A stretch of 64,000 nucleotides of DNA from Pseudomonas campi (GTDB lineage Bacteria > Pseudomonadota > Gammaproteobacteria > Pseudomonadales > Pseudomonadaceae): positions 3,472,001-3,536,000 of the forward strand of contig NZ_CP053697.2 of the NCBI RefSeq assembly GCF_013200955.2, read 5' to 3'. A program made the translations under genes and the position numbers. A model generated the notes under the pieces. The model saw only the letters and a program-made list of their open reading frames with translations, was not told the DNA's origin and ran no database searches. Positions 22,657 to 39,014 of this stretch are shown piece by piece (the stretch's first letter is position 1; every line of letters starts with the position of its first letter).

Positions 22657-23889
22657 TCAGGAGCGGTATTCCGCGTTGATCCTCACGTACTCGTGGGACA
22701 GGTCGGTAGTCCAGATGGTTTCGCTGCAGGTGCCGCGGCCCAGCTCGATGCGGATGGTGATTTCCGCACGGGCCATCACCGCCGCGCCCTGCTCCTCGGT
22801 GTAGGTCGCCGCGCGGCCACCCTGGCTGGCGATGCACACTTCGCCCTGCAGCGGGTCGCCGAGGAACACATCGATCAGGCCCACATCCAGCTGCGGCACG
22901 CCGGCATAGCCGACTGCGGCGAGGATGCGCCCCCAGTTCGGGTCGGAGGCGAACAGCGCGGTCTTGATCAGCGGCGAGTGGGCCACGGCATAGGCGACAT
23001 CCAGGCACTCCTGGTGAGTACCGCCGCCGTTGACCTGCACGGTGACGAACTTGGTGGCGCCTTCGCCGTCACGCACGATGGCCTGGGCCACTTCCATGAA
23101 GACCTCGAACACCGCCTGCTTGAGCTTGGCGAACAGCTCACCGCTGGAGGCCTTGATTTCCGGCAAGGCCGCCTGACCCGTCGCAATCAGCAGGCAGCAG
23201 TCGTTGGTCGAGGTGTCGCCGTCGATGGTGATGCGGTTGAACGACTTGTTCGCCGCATCGGCCACCAGCGATTGCAGGACGTCACGGGCCACCTTGGCGT
23301 CGGTGGCGATGTAACCGAGCATGGTCGCCATGTTCGGCCGGATCATCCCGGCACCCTTGCTGATACCGGTCACGGTGACGGTCACGCCCTCGTGCTGGAA
23401 CTGGCGGCTGGCGCCCTTGGGCAGGGTGTCGGTGGTCATGATGCCGGTGGCAGCTTCGGCCCAGTGGTTTACGTCCAGATCGTCGAGGGCCGCCTGCAGC
23501 GCACCTTCGATCTTCTCCACCGGCAACGGCTCGCCGATCACTCCGGTGGAGAACGGCAGGACGGCCTCGGACGTTACGCCGGTCAACGCCGCCAGGGCGG
23601 CACAGGTGCGCCGGGCATTGGCCAGGCCATCCGCACCGGTGCCGGCGTTGGCGTTGCCGGTGTTGGTCAGCAGGTAACGCACATCGCCCTGTATACGCTC
23701 ACGGGTGACGATGACGGGGGCGGCGCAGAAAGCGTTGGTGGTGGTCACCCCGGCCACGCGCGAACCTTCGGCGCAGCGCATCACCACCACATCCTTGCGC
23801 CCCGGGCGCTTGATGCCGGCAGAGGCGATGCCGAGTTCGAAACCGGGAACCGGGTGCAGGACAGGCAGGGGACCAAGACCAACGGCCAT
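22657..23889 (-). CDS. argJ: Bifunctional ornithine acetyltransferase / N-acetylglutamate synthase
   Basis: A 410-residue enzyme of the acetyl-cycle arginine pathway: it moves acetyl from N-acetylornithine to glutamate. ArgJ self-cleaves between Ala and Thr; the site is visible in [16 protein letters not shown], where the Thr of MATML becomes the N-terminal nucleophile of the beta chain. [21 protein letters not shown] and [15 protein letters not shown] are family motifs, and the protein ends in the usual [10 protein letters not shown]. Start 23889 is set by MAVGLGPLP; the longer open frame is not conserved. It lies 121 bases downstream of secA on the same strand. Confidence 0.95.
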   Translation of the reverse strand: MAVGLGPLPVLHPVPGFELGIASAGIKRPGRKDVVVMRCAEGSRVAGVTTTNAFCAAPVIVTRERIQGDVRYLLTNTGNANAGTGADGLANARRTCAALAALTGVTSEAVLPFSTGVIGEPLPVEKIEGALQAALDDLDVNHWAEAATGIMTTDTLPKGASRQFQHEGVTVTVTGISKGAGMIRPNMATMLGYIATDAKVARDVLQSLVADAANKSFNRITIDGDTSTNDCCLLIATGQAALPEIKASSGELFAKLKQAVFEVFMEVAQAIVRDGEGATKFVTVQVNGGGTHQECLDVAYAVAHSPLIKTALFASDPNWGRILAAVGYAGVPQLDVGLIDVFLGDPLQGEVCIASQGGRAATYTEEQGAAVMARAEITIRIELGRGTCSETIWTTDLSHEYVRINAEYRS

Positions 23890-24010
23890 GTGGGGCGCTC
23901 CTTCGTAGACAATCTGGGCAAACACCGGGCGACGCCCGGTAGGCAGTGGCAAAACGCCGCGAGCGGCAGAGCCGGTCGCGGCGTTGTTTATATAGCAGGG
24001 TTCCGGCAGA

Positions 24011-26749
<2,739 letters not shown>

Positions 26750-26986
26750 ATCGGCAGATTCTTCCACTAATAGGGATGAAGGGTGGCGCAGAACACCAGC
26801 CCTGCAGCCGGCTCGGCTGCGTGCGAAAGGGGGCATTCTACCCGGAAACGTCGGCGAGGAAAGTGCAGCGTGCCCACAGGCACAGCACCGATGCAACCGC
26901 GAATCCCTGCTATATGGGGACGCACGGCGGCCACTGCAACCCCTGGTTTGCTAACATGGCGCAATGACTCGACCGATGCGCTTTTC

Positions 26987-27442
26987 ATGACCTTCCGCCC
27001 CTTGCCGGCCAAGGCGTCTGCCGCGCTGCTGCATGCCAGCAGACCGCTGCAGGCACTGTTCGACCAGGCCCAGCGGATTGCCCGCCTGCAGGCGCTGGTC
27101 GACGTGCAACTGGAAGAAGCCGCCCGCGAACACTGCCGGGTCGCCAGCTGGCGCGACGGCTGCCTGTTGCTGCTGACCAGCAACGGTCACTGGGCCACCC
27201 GTCTGCACTATCAGCAGCGCCGCCTGCAACGCCAGCTACAGGTACTGCCGGAGTTCGCCGGGCTGTTGAAGATCCAGATCAAGGTGCGCCCACCGACCGG
27301 CCAGGTCGACTATGTCGGGCGCCGGGCCGAGCTTTCCAGCGCCGCCGCCGACAGTCTCACCAGCGCCGCCGAAGGCATCAGCGACCCCAAGCTGCGCGCC
27401 GCCCTCGAGCGCCTGGCCAACCACGCCAAGCCCCGCGAATAA
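26987..27442 (+). CDS. dciA: DciA-like protein (DUF721), replicative-helicase loader
   Basis: A 151-residue DUF721/DciA-family protein. DciA is the ancestral loader or operator of the DnaB helicase in bacteria lacking DnaC/DnaI. The KH-like fold is suggested by the core around WRDGCLLLLTSNGHWATRLHYQQRRL. Its place between lpxC and secA is the position of dciA in several gammaproteobacteria, which strengthens the call. ATG 26987 (MTFRPLPAKASAALLH) is preferred; the upstream frame is not conserved. Convergent with lpxC, with the lpxC terminator just after its stop. Confidence 0.78.
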   Translation: MTFRPLPAKASAALLHASRPLQALFDQAQRIARLQALVDVQLEEAAREHCRVASWRDGCLLLLTSNGHWATRLHYQQRRLQRQLQVLPEFAGLLKIQIKVRPPTGQVDYVGRRAELSSAAADSLTSAAEGISDPKLRAALERLANHAKPRE

Positions 27443-27448
27443 ACGGCA

Positions 27449-27480
27449 GAAAAAAACAGGCCACCCGAGGGTGGCCTGAA
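27449..27480 (-). terminator. lpxC terminator
   Basis: Minus strand CAGGCCACCC, loop TC, GGGTGGCCTG, then seven T. It lies between convergent lpxC and dciA. Confidence 0.88.
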
Positions 27481-27507
27481 TAAAACAGAAGGGAGGGGTG
27501 TTGCTGC

Positions 27508-28455
<948 letters not shown>

Positions 28456-28471
28456 TCAACAATGGCCGGCG

Positions 28472-28480
28472 ATGATAGCA
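28472..28480 (-). promoter_or_regulatory. Candidate extended -10 promoter of lpxC
   Basis: TGCTATCAT on the minus strand, about 52 bases before the lpxC ATG; TG then TATCAT fits an extended -10. No good -35 is visible. Confidence 0.35.
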
Positions 28481-28531
28481 GAACCGGCCTTTGCTGAACA
28501 CTAATCACCATCATACTCCCGATAGACTCCA

Positions 28532-29728
28532 TCAATCAGCTTGACGCCGCAGGAAAGCCGGAATGTCCAAATAGTCCAGATCGTCCTGGCTATTCAGCTT
28601 GGCCGCAGCGGCAGCGCCGGCGTGGCTTTGACGCTGAACGGTGGGGCGCTCGTAGTCCTTGTAGTTGACGGTTTGCGACTCGCTGGCACGCGGTGCTGCA
28701 CTGGTCATCGCAGCCGGAGAGCTGGAAACGGCAGCGATAGTGTTGTCGACCACCTTGACCGGCTTCTCAATCCGCGCACCCAGACCGGTGGCAACCACGG
28801 TGACATGCAGCTCGTCGCGCATATCCGGATCGATGACCGCGCCGACCTTGACGGTGGCGTGCTCGGAAGCGAAGGCCTCGATGATCTCGCCGACTGCGGC
28901 GTACTCACCGAGCGACAGATCCAGACCAGCGGTGATGTTGACCAGGATGCCACGTGCGCCCTGCAGATTGACGTCTTCCAGCAGCGGGTTGCGAATGGCC
29001 GCTTCGGTGGCTTCGCGAGCACGGTTCGGACCGCTGGCGCAGCCGGTACCCATCATCGCCATGCCCATTTCGCCCATCACGGTTTTCACGTCGGCGAAGT
29101 CGACGTTCATCAGGCCCGGACGCTGCATGATGTCGGAGATGCCGCGCACGGCACCGGCCAGCACGTCGTCAGCCTTGGCGAAGGCGGACAGCAGGCTGGC
29201 GTCCTTGCCGAGGATTGTCAGCAGCTTTTCGTTGGGGATGGTGATCAGCGAATCAACCACGTCGGCCAGGGCACGGATACCCTCGTCGGCGACCTGCATG
29301 CGCTTGCGCCCTTCGAACGGGAACGGACGGGTCACCACCGCAACGGTGAGGATGCCCATCTCTTTCGCCACTTCGGCAATCACCGGGGCTGCACCGGTAC
29401 CGGTACCGCCACCCATGCCGGTGGTAATGAATACCATGTCGGCGCCACGCAGCACTTCGGCGATGCGCTCACGATCTTCCAGAGCGGCCTGACGACCGAT
29501 TTCCGGATTGGTGCCGGCACCCAGACCCTTGGTCACACCAGTGCCGAGTTGCAGCACGCTGCGTGCGCCGACATTTTTCAGGGCCTGGGCATCGGTGTTG
29601 GCGCAGATGAACTCGACGCCTTCGATGTTGTTTTTGACCATGTGATTGACGGCATTGCCACCGCCGCCACCCACGCCGATCACTTTGATAACTGCGCTTT
29701 GCGGAACGTTATCTACGAGTTCGAACAT
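28532..29728 (-). CDS. ftsZ: Cell-division GTPase FtsZ
   Basis: The 398-residue tubulin homologue that forms the Z ring. The tubulin signature [10 protein letters not shown] lies near residue 107. The T7-loop region [13 protein letters not shown] is intact, a variable linker runs from about 318 to 380, and the conserved C-terminal peptide [13 protein letters not shown] binds FtsA and ZipA. Last division gene of the dcw cluster, 56 bases behind ftsA. Confidence 0.99.
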   Translation of the reverse strand: MFELVDNVPQSAVIKVIGVGGGGGNAVNHMVKNNIEGVEFICANTDAQALKNVGARSVLQLGTGVTKGLGAGTNPEIGRQAALEDRERIAEVLRGADMVFITTGMGGGTGTGAAPVIAEVAKEMGILTVAVVTRPFPFEGRKRMQVADEGIRALADVVDSLITIPNEKLLTILGKDASLLSAFAKADDVLAGAVRGISDIMQRPGLMNVDFADVKTVMGEMGMAMMGTGCASGPNRAREATEAAIRNPLLEDVNLQGARGILVNITAGLDLSLGEYAAVGEIIEAFASEHATVKVGAVIDPDMRDELHVTVVATGLGARIEKPVKVVDNTIAAVSSSPAAMTSAAPRASESQTVNYKDYERPTVQRQSHAGAAAAAKLNSQDDLDYLDIPAFLRRQAD

Positions 29729-29784
29729 TTCCCCTCTCCTTATTTTCTAGTTGTATCGCCTACAGCTAACCGCGGGTGTTGCTT

Positions 29785-31032
29785 TCAAAAATTGCCCTGG
29801 ACCCAGCGTTTCAGCCGTTCCAGTACAGGTGCTTTGGGTTCATCGCTAAACAGGTTGCTGCCAGACATGGAGATGCCATCGGCCTGCTTCTGCAAGCCGT
29901 ACATGAGCAGGCCCACGCCTGTCGAATAGATAGGATTACGCACGACGTCGGCCAGTCCCTTGACGCTGTGTGGTACGCCCAGACGCACCGGCATGTGAAA
30001 GATCTCTTCGGCCAGTTCGACGGCACCTTCCATCTTGGCGGTGCCACCGGTGAGGACGATCCCGGCCGGGATCATGTCCTCATAACCACTGCGCCGCAGC
30101 TCGGCCTGAATCAGGGTGAAAAGCTCGTCGTAACGGGGCTCGACAACCTCGGCCAGAGCCTGACGGGACAGTTCCCGCGGTGGCCGGTCGCCCACACTGG
30201 GAACCTTGATGGTTTCCCCGGCACCGGCCAGTTTGGCTAGGGCGCAAGCATAACGAATCTTGATCTCCTCGGCATACTGGGTCGGGGTGCGTAATGCCAT
30301 GGCGATATCATTGGTAACCTGGTCGCCGGCGATCGGAATCACCGCCGTGTGACGTATCGCACCTTCCGTGAAGATGGCGATGTCGGTGGTACCGCCACCG
30401 ATGTCGACCAGGCACACGCCCAGTTCCTTCTCGTCGTCGGTCAGCACCGCATAGGCCGAGGCCAGTTGTTCGAGAATGATGTCGTCGACTTCCAGGCCGC
30501 AACGGCGCACACACTTCTCGACGTTCTGCGCGGCGTTTACCGCGCAGGTCACCACATGCACCTTGGCTTCCAGGCGCACGCCGGACATGCCCAGCGGCTC
30601 GCGCACGCCTTCCTGGTTATCGATCACATAATCCTGCGGCAGGGTGTGCAGCACACGCTGATCCGCCGGGATGGCCACGGCCTGGGCGGCATCCAGCACG
30701 CGCTCGAGGTCGGCCGGGCTGACTTCGCGGTCGCGGATGGCGACGATGCCGTGGCTATTGAGGCTGCGGATATGGTTGCCGGCCACGCCGACGAAAGCCG
30801 AGTGGATACGGCAGCCAGCCATCAGCTGGGCTTCTTCGACGGCGCGCTGGATCGACTGCACGGTGGACTCGATGTTCACCACCACACCCTTCTTCAGGCC
30901 GCGCGACGGATGGGTGCCGATGCCGACGATTTCCAGTTGGCCGTCCGCGTTCACCTCGCCCACCAGCGCCACCACCTTGGAGGTGCCGATATCGAGGCCG
31001 ACGATCATCTTGCCGCTCTGCACACTTGCCAT
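29785..31032 (-). CDS. ftsA: Cell-division actin-like protein FtsA
   Basis: A 415-residue actin-family ATPase that tethers FtsZ to the membrane. The ATP-binding segments VGLDIGTSKVVALVGE, VDIGGGTTDIAIF and IVLTGGTAKMEG are present. The C-terminal amphipathic membrane-targeting helix is VLERLKRWVQGNF. GAGGAG lies upstream of the ATG. It is 20 bases behind ftsQ and ahead of ftsZ, the order typical of proteobacteria. Confidence 0.98.
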   Translation of the reverse strand: MASVQSGKMIVGLDIGTSKVVALVGEVNADGQLEIVGIGTHPSRGLKKGVVVNIESTVQSIQRAVEEAQLMAGCRIHSAFVGVAGNHIRSLNSHGIVAIRDREVSPADLERVLDAAQAVAIPADQRVLHTLPQDYVIDNQEGVREPLGMSGVRLEAKVHVVTCAVNAAQNVEKCVRRCGLEVDDIILEQLASAYAVLTDDEKELGVCLVDIGGGTTDIAIFTEGAIRHTAVIPIAGDQVTNDIAMALRTPTQYAEEIKIRYACALAKLAGAGETIKVPSVGDRPPRELSRQALAEVVEPRYDELFTLIQAELRRSGYEDMIPAGIVLTGGTAKMEGAVELAEEIFHMPVRLGVPHSVKGLADVVRNPIYSTGVGLLMYGLQKQADGISMSGSNLFSDEPKAPVLERLKRWVQGNF

Positions 31033-31052
31033 GGTTCTACGTTCTCCTCAAT

Positions 31053-31910
31053 TCACTGCACGGCGGCGGGTTCAGCCGCCGTTGGCGCCACCGGCGTGCG
31101 CCAGGCCACGGCCAGGCCGTTGGCGTAACGCAGGTCGATACGCGCGATATTCGCGATCTGCTCTTTCAGCACCTTGTCGTAGATGGCGCTGAAACGACGC
31201 ATTTTTTCCACCAGATGATCCCGCCCGAGGAGGATGTCCACGCCCTGACCGGTGCTGATGAACCAGCTGCCGTGCTCGCGCAACTCCAGGGCCACAATGG
31301 AAAAGCCCAGCGGGCGCAGCATCTGGCTGAGTACCTGGTACTGCTGCATCACCTGCTGCTGGGCGCGTTGCGGTCCGGACAGCAGCGGCAGGTTCTCGTA
31401 GTGGGTCAGCTCGCGCGGGGCGAAGGCCTGGCCCTGGTTGTTGAGCAGCGCCTCATTGCCCCAGCGGGCCACCGGCAATTGCTCTTCCAAACGAATGGAC
31501 ACCTGATCCGGCCACACCCGACGTACTTCGGCACGGGCGATCCACGGCATACGCTCCAGTTCGGCGCGCATGCCGGTCATGTCGACGGTGAAGAAGCTGC
31601 TGGCAATGAACGGTGCGATACGTTCCTGCACGGCCTGCTGGCTGATGTAGCTCAGCTCGCCCTGCACACTGACCCGCGCAATCGGTCGATCGGCGTAGGG
31701 GATCAGACGCTGGGCCAGCTCATAAGTCGCGAAACCCAGACCGACCAGCAGCAGCGGCCACAGCAAACGTTTCAGACCACTGAAGTCCGGCTTCGGCAGG
31801 CGTGCCGCCAGCGGTTCCTTGGCCACCATCCGGCTCGCCCCGCGCGCAGCGATAGGCTGACGCCGGGTGGCGCCTCCTATGGGCTGCGGGTGACGGAGAG
31901 TGGCGCCCAT
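31053..31910 (-). CDS. ftsQ: Cell-division protein FtsQ
   Basis: A 285-residue bitopic divisome protein. A basic cytoplasmic tail of about 50 residues precedes a membrane segment (about residues 51-68, [18 protein letters not shown]). Next come the POTRA domain ([23 protein letters not shown]) and the beta domain that contacts FtsL/FtsB. It begins 3 bases after the ddlB stop. Confidence 0.95.
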   Translation of the reverse strand: MGATLRHPQPIGGATRRQPIAARGASRMVAKEPLAARLPKPDFSGLKRLLWPLLLVGLGFATYELAQRLIPYADRPIARVSVQGELSYISQQAVQERIAPFIASSFFTVDMTGMRAELERMPWIARAEVRRVWPDQVSIRLEEQLPVARWGNEALLNNQGQAFAPRELTHYENLPLLSGPQRAQQQVMQQYQVLSQMLRPLGFSIVALELREHGSWFISTGQGVDILLGRDHLVEKMRRFSAIYDKVLKEQIANIARIDLRYANGLAVAWRTPVAPTAAEPAAVQ

Positions 31911-31913
31911 GAG

Positions 31914-34292
<2,379 letters not shown>

Positions 34293-34300
<8 letters not shown>

Positions 34301-35363
34301 GGGCCACCTCCAGGCAGGTTTCCACCACTGTGCGGGTGGCATCCGGTTTGGCCAGGCGACGCGCAGTGCGGCCCATGTCCAGGAGTTTTTCAGGGTGCAT
34401 CAGAACCTCGATCAGCTGCGCGGCAAGCGTGTCCGCGTCAGTCGCATGTTGCGGGAGAAGGAAGGCCGCGCCCTCCTTCGCCAGGTATTCGGCATTACGG
34501 GTCTGGTGGTCGTCGATCGCGTGCGGCAGCGGCACCAGGAAGGACGGCAGACCAGCGGCAGCCAGTTCGCTGATGGTCAGCGCGCCGGCGCGGCACACCA
34601 CCAGGTCGGCCCAGGCGTAGGCATGGGCCATATCCTTGATGAAGGGCGCGACCTCGGCTTCGACCGCAACCTGGCGATAACGCTCCGCGGTAATCTCGGC
34701 ATGTTGCTTGCCCGCCTGGTGGAACAGTTGCGGACGCAGCTCGGCCGGCACCTTGGCCAGTGCCGCCGGCAGCAGCTTGTTCAGCGGCTCGGCGCCCAGG
34801 CTGCCGCCCAGCACCAGCAGACGCGGCTTGCGCTTGCTCAGCGAGTCACGCGGGGTTTCCAGGAACAGTTCCTCGCGCACCGGGTTGCCGGTGGTGCGGC
34901 GCTTAGCACTGTTGCCGAAGGTATTCGGGAAGCCTTCACAGACGCGGCTGGCGAACGGCACCAGGCTGCGGTTGGCAGTGCCGGCCACGGCGTTCTGCTC
35001 CTGGATGATCAGCGGCGCACCACTCATCCGCGCCGCCAGGCCGCCGGGGCCGGTGACATAGCCGCCCATGCCCAGCACGCACACCGGCTGCAGCTCGCGC
35101 ATGATCCGCCGCGCCTGCCACAGGGCACGCAGCAGCTGGAACGGAGCCTTGAGCAGGGCCAGCTTGCTCTTGCCACGCAGGCCGCTGACGTCGATCAGGT
35201 GCAGCGGCAGGCCCGCCGCCGGCACCAGTTCATTCTCGATGCCGCGCGGAGTACCCAGCCAGTGCACGTTGTAGCCACGCGCCGTGAACTCACGGGCACA
35301 AGCCAGCGCCGGGAACACGTGGCCGCCGGTGCCGCCGGCCATGATCAGCACATTAGCGCCCAT
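34293..35363 (-). CDS. murG: Lipid II-forming GlcNAc transferase MurG
   Basis: A 356-residue GT-B glycosyltransferase that converts lipid I to lipid II at the inner face of the membrane. The glycine-rich [14 protein letters not shown] and [12 protein letters not shown] loops and the UDP-GlcNAc site ([16 protein letters not shown]) are present. The ATG at 35363 is set by [11 protein letters not shown] and overlaps the ftsW stop by 11 bases. Confidence 0.97.
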
Positions 35364-36579
35364 GACGGACCTCCTCGGCGCTCTGGCCATCGAAGAAGTC
35401 GGCCTCGCTGAACTCGAACTCCTCGCTGCCCAGCGAGGTACGTCGTTCCCACTCGATGCGCAGGAGCAGCGCCAGGCTGACGCAGCAGATCACCAGGGAG
35501 CTGCCGCCGTAGCTGAGGAACGGCAAAGTCAGGCCCTTGGTCGGCAGCAGGCCGACGTTCACCCCGATATTGATCAGCACCTGGCCGATCCACAGGAAGG
35601 CCAGACCGTAGGCCACATAGGCGGCGAAGAACTGCTTGGCCTTCTCCGCCCACAGACCGATATACAGGGCACGCACGCTGACGAAGACGAACAGTGCCAC
35701 GGTCAGCAGCGCGCCGATCATACCCAGCTCTTCGGCGAGTACGGCGAAGACGAAGTCGGTATGCGCTTCCGGCAGGTAGAACTGCTTCTGGATGCTGTTG
35801 CCCAGGCCGACACCGAACCATTCGCCACGGCCGAAGGCGATCAGCGCCTGGCTCAGCTGATAACCGGCGCCGTACTGGTCGGCCCAGGGATCGACGAAGT
35901 TGGTCAGGCGCTGCAGGCGATAGGCCTGGCTGGTCATCACCAGCGCCCCCAGCGCCAGTACACCGGCGGCCAGCGGGATGAAGCGCAGCAGGTTGATGCC
36001 GCCGAGGAACAGCATGGCAATCGCGGCACCGACCAGTACCACGGTGGCGCCGAAGTCCGGTTCGGCCAGCAGCAAGGCGGCCATCGGCCCCAACACCAGC
36101 ATCGGCTTGAGGAAGCCGGTGAGCTTCTCACGCACTTCTTCCTGGCGCCGCACCAGGTAGGCGGCAATGAACATCACGGTGAACAGCTTGGCCAGCTCGG
36201 AGGGCTGCAGGTTGAACAGGCCGAAGCCGATCCAGCGCTTGGCGCCGTTGACCTCACGGCCGATGCCCGGCAACAGCACCAGGATCAGCAGAACGAAGGC
36301 GATCAGCAGCAGCGCGCCACTGAAACGCTGCCACATCGCCATGGGCACCAGCAGCGTGGCAAACGCAGCGGCCAGGCCGATTAGCAGATAAATCAGGTGA
36401 CGCACCATGTGGTACAGCGGGTTGCCGGACAGCGCCGCGGCGACTTCCGAGGAGGCCGAGGTGATCATCACCAGCCCCAGACCGAGCAGTGCCAGGCAGC
36501 CGGCCAGCAACGGGAAGTCGAGGTCGATACCGCGACGGGTATTCAGTGGCGACGGTGCGGCGAGCAGTTGCGCAAGCAT
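35353..36579 (-). CDS. ftsW: Septal peptidoglycan polymerase FtsW
   Basis: A 408-residue SEDS-family glycosyltransferase that works with FtsI at the septum. About ten membrane segments are visible. SEDS hallmarks are NGAKRWIGFGLFNLQPSELAK, the catalytic aspartate region AEPDFGATVVL and KGLTLPFLSYGGSSL. The ATG at 36579 shares its A with the murD TGA; a GTG at 36582 is an alternative start. Confidence 0.96.
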   Translation of the reverse strand: MLAQLLAAPSPLNTRRGIDLDFPLLAGCLALLGLGLVMITSASSEVAAALSGNPLYHMVRHLIYLLIGLAAAFATLLVPMAMWQRFSGALLLIAFVLLILVLLPGIGREVNGAKRWIGFGLFNLQPSELAKLFTVMFIAAYLVRRQEEVREKLTGFLKPMLVLGPMAALLLAEPDFGATVVLVGAAIAMLFLGGINLLRFIPLAAGVLALGALVMTSQAYRLQRLTNFVDPWADQYGAGYQLSQALIAFGRGEWFGVGLGNSIQKQFYLPEAHTDFVFAVLAEELGMIGALLTVALFVFVSVRALYIGLWAEKAKQFFAAYVAYGLAFLWIGQVLINIGVNVGLLPTKGLTLPFLSYGGSSLVICCVSLALLLRIEWERRTSLGSEEFEFSEADFFDGQSAEEVRHGR

Positions 36580-37925
36580 CACTGCAGTCCCTCCGCGGCC
36601 TGGGCGAACAGACGCCCGCGTTCTTCGAAGTTCTTGAACATGTCCAGGCTGGCGCAGGCCGGCGACAACAGCACGGCATCGCCGGTTTCGGCCAGCTCGG
36701 CGCAGCGCTGCACGGCTTCGTCGAGGCTGTTGACCCGCACCAGCGGCGCGGCATCACCCAGGGCGGCGGCAATCAGCTCGGCATCACGACCGAGCAGCAC
36801 CACGGCGCGGCAGAACCGGGCCACCGGTGCTTTCAAGGCAGAGAAATCGGCACCCTTGCCGTCGCCACCGGCGATCAGCACCAGCTTGCCGGCGATATCG
36901 GCGCCCAGGCCTTCGATGGCAGCCAGGGCAGCGCCGACGTTGGTGGCCTTGGAGTCGTCGTAGTAGCTCACCCCACGCAGCTCGCGAACCCACTGGCAAC
37001 GATGGGCCAGGCCGGCGAAGGTCTGCAGGGTCGCCAGCATCGGCGCCATCGGCAGGCCGGCAGCATGGCCCAGGGCCAGGGCCGCCAGGGCGTTGGACTG
37101 GTTGTGCGCGCCACGGATCTTCAGCGCGGAAGTCGGCAGCAGGGCCTCGAACTGGAAGGCCAGGTGCTTCTCGCCGCCCTCTTCGATCAGGCCGAAGCGC
37201 TTGAAGTCGGGCTTGCCCAAGCCGAATTCCCAGCAGGGCAGCTGGTCGGCGATCAGCGGACGCGACAGGGCGTCGTCACGATTCACCACCACCTGACGCG
37301 CGCCACGGAAGATGCGGTGCTTGGCCAGGTGGTACTGCGGCATGCCGGCATAGCGATCCATATGGTCTTCGCTGATGTTCAGGCAGGTAGCCACTTCGGC
37401 ATTCAGCTGGTCGGTGGTTTCCAGCTGGAAGCTGGACAGCTCCAGTACATACAGCTCGACGTCATCGTTGAGCAGGTCCAGCGCCGGGGTGCCGAGGTTG
37501 CCGCCGACGGCGACCTTCTTGCCGGCGGCCGCGGCCATCTCGCCGACCAGGGTGGTCACGGTGCTTTTGGCGTTGGAGCCGGTGATAGCGATGATCGGCG
37601 CCTTGGCATGGCGGGCGAACAATTCGATGTCGCCGGACAGCTTGACCCCGCGCGCGGCCGCAGCCTGCAGCGCCGGGGTGGCGATGGCCAGGCCCGGGCT
37701 GACGTACAGCTCCGAGGCGCGGCAGAGGAAGTCCACGTCCAGCTCGCCGCAGCGCACATCCACCTGCGGATAATCGCGTTGCAGGGTCGCCAGCTCCGGC
37801 GGGTTCGCGCGCGTATCCGCCACGGCAAAGCGCACGCCCTGTTGCGCGAGGAAGCGCACCAGGGACATGCCGCTCTTGCCGAGGCCGACAACGATGCGGA
37901 ACTGGTCGGAAGCGATCAGCGACAC
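36579..37925 (-). CDS. murD: UDP-MurNAc-L-alanine--D-glutamate ligase
   Basis: A 448-residue Mur ligase adding D-Glu. FRIVVGLGKSGMSLVRFLA is the N-terminal UDP-binding fold, GSNAKSTVTTLVGEM the P-loop, and YYDDSKATN the C-terminal domain motif. Start: GTG at 37925, with GAGG 9 bases upstream. The TTG at 37931 is too close to that Shine-Dalgarno sequence. Six bases separate it from the mraY stop. Confidence 0.95.
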   Translation of the reverse strand: MSLIASDQFRIVVGLGKSGMSLVRFLAQQGVRFAVADTRANPPELATLQRDYPQVDVRCGELDVDFLCRASELYVSPGLAIATPALQAAAARGVKLSGDIELFARHAKAPIIAITGSNAKSTVTTLVGEMAAAAGKKVAVGGNLGTPALDLLNDDVELYVLELSSFQLETTDQLNAEVATCLNISEDHMDRYAGMPQYHLAKHRIFRGARQVVVNRDDALSRPLIADQLPCWEFGLGKPDFKRFGLIEEGGEKHLAFQFEALLPTSALKIRGAHNQSNALAALALGHAAGLPMAPMLATLQTFAGLAHRCQWVRELRGVSYYDDSKATNVGAALAAIEGLGADIAGKLVLIAGGDGKGADFSALKAPVARFCRAVVLLGRDAELIAAALGDAAPLVRVNSLDEAVQRCAELAETGDAVLLSPACASLDMFKNFEERGRLFAQAAEGLQ

Positions 37926-37931
37926 TGTCAA

Positions 37932-39014
37932 TTACCTCAGTTTCAGGGTGGCAAGGCCGATCAGCACGAGGATCACCGTGATGATCCAGAAGCGCACGAT
38001 CACCCGGGGCTCGGGCCAGCCTTTCAATTCAAAGTGGTGGTGGATCGGCGCCATGCGGAACACGCGCTTGCCGGTCAGCTTGAAGCTGGCGACCTGGATG
38101 ATCACCGACAGGGTTTCCATGACGAACACGCCACCCATGATGAACAGCACGATTTCCTGACGGACGATCACGGCGATGGTGCCCAGTGCGGCGCCCAGCG
38201 CCAGCGCACCGACGTCACCCATGAAGACCTGGGCCGGGTAGGTGTTGAACCAGAGGAAACCGAGGCCGGCACCGACCAGCGCGGCGCAGAACACGATCAG
38301 CTCGCCGGCACCCGGCACATAAGGAATCAGCAGGTAATCGGAGAAATTCACGTTGCCCGACAGGTAGCAGAAAATCCCCAGCGCGCCGCCAACCATCACG
38401 GTCGGCAGAATGGCCAGGCCATCGAGGCCGTCGGTCAGGTTGACCGCGTTGCTGGTGCCGACGATGACGAAGTAGGTCAGCAGTACGAAGCCCACGCCCA
38501 GAGGAATGGCGACGTCCTTCAGTACCGGCACGATCAGGGTGGTTTCCACCGGACTCTGCGCGGTCACATAAAGGAAGATCGCCGCGCCCAGGCCGAATAC
38601 CGATTGCCAGAAATACTTCCAGCGGCTCGGCAGACCACGGGAGTTCTTCTCGATCACCTTGCGGTAGTCGTCGACCCAGCCGATGGCGCCGAACAGCAGG
38701 GTCACGGCCAGCACCGTCCACACGTAGCGGTTGGAGAGGTCGGCCCAGAGCAGGGTGCTGACGGCGATGGCGGTGAGGATCAGCGCGCCACCCATGGTCG
38801 GCGTGCCTTTCTTCGACAGGTGCGATTGCGGGCCGTCGTTGCGCACCGACTGGCCGATCTGACGGATCTGCAGGGTGCGGATCATCCACGGCCCCAGCCA
38901 CAGCGACAGGGCCAGGGCGGTCAGCACCCCGAGAATCCCGCGCAGGGTCAGGTACTGGAACACACCGAAACCGGTGTAGAACTGTTGCAGGTACTCCGCC
39001 AGCAGCAGCAGCAT
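37932..39014 (-). CDS. mraY: Phospho-MurNAc-pentapeptide transferase MraY
   Basis: A 360-residue integral membrane enzyme that makes lipid I on undecaprenyl phosphate. The catalytic acidic motifs GWVDDYRKV and [13 protein letters not shown] are visible, along with [24 protein letters not shown] and about ten membrane segments. The ATG directly abuts the murF TAA with no gap. Confidence 0.98.
   Translation of the reverse strand: MLLLLAEYLQQFYTGFGVFQYLTLRGILGVLTALALSLWLGPWMIRTLQIRQIGQSVRNDGPQSHLSKKGTPTMGGALILTAIAVSTLLWADLSNRYVWTVLAVTLLFGAIGWVDDYRKVIEKNSRGLPSRWKYFWQSVFGLGAAIFLYVTAQSPVETTLIVPVLKDVAIPLGVGFVLLTYFVIVGTSNAVNLTDGLDGLAILPTVMVGGALGIFCYLSGNVNFSDYLLIPYVPGAGELIVFCAALVGAGLGFLWFNTYPAQVFMGDVGALALGAALGTIAVIVRQEIVLFIMGGVFVMETLSVIIQVASFKLTGKRVFRMAPIHHHFELKGWPEPRVIVRFWIITVILVLIGLATLKLR

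Noticed and set aside
26964..26990. Eight-codon leader-like frame overlapping the dciA start
   Set aside because: An ATG...TGA frame of eight codons arises easily by chance and has no regulatory-peptide feature.
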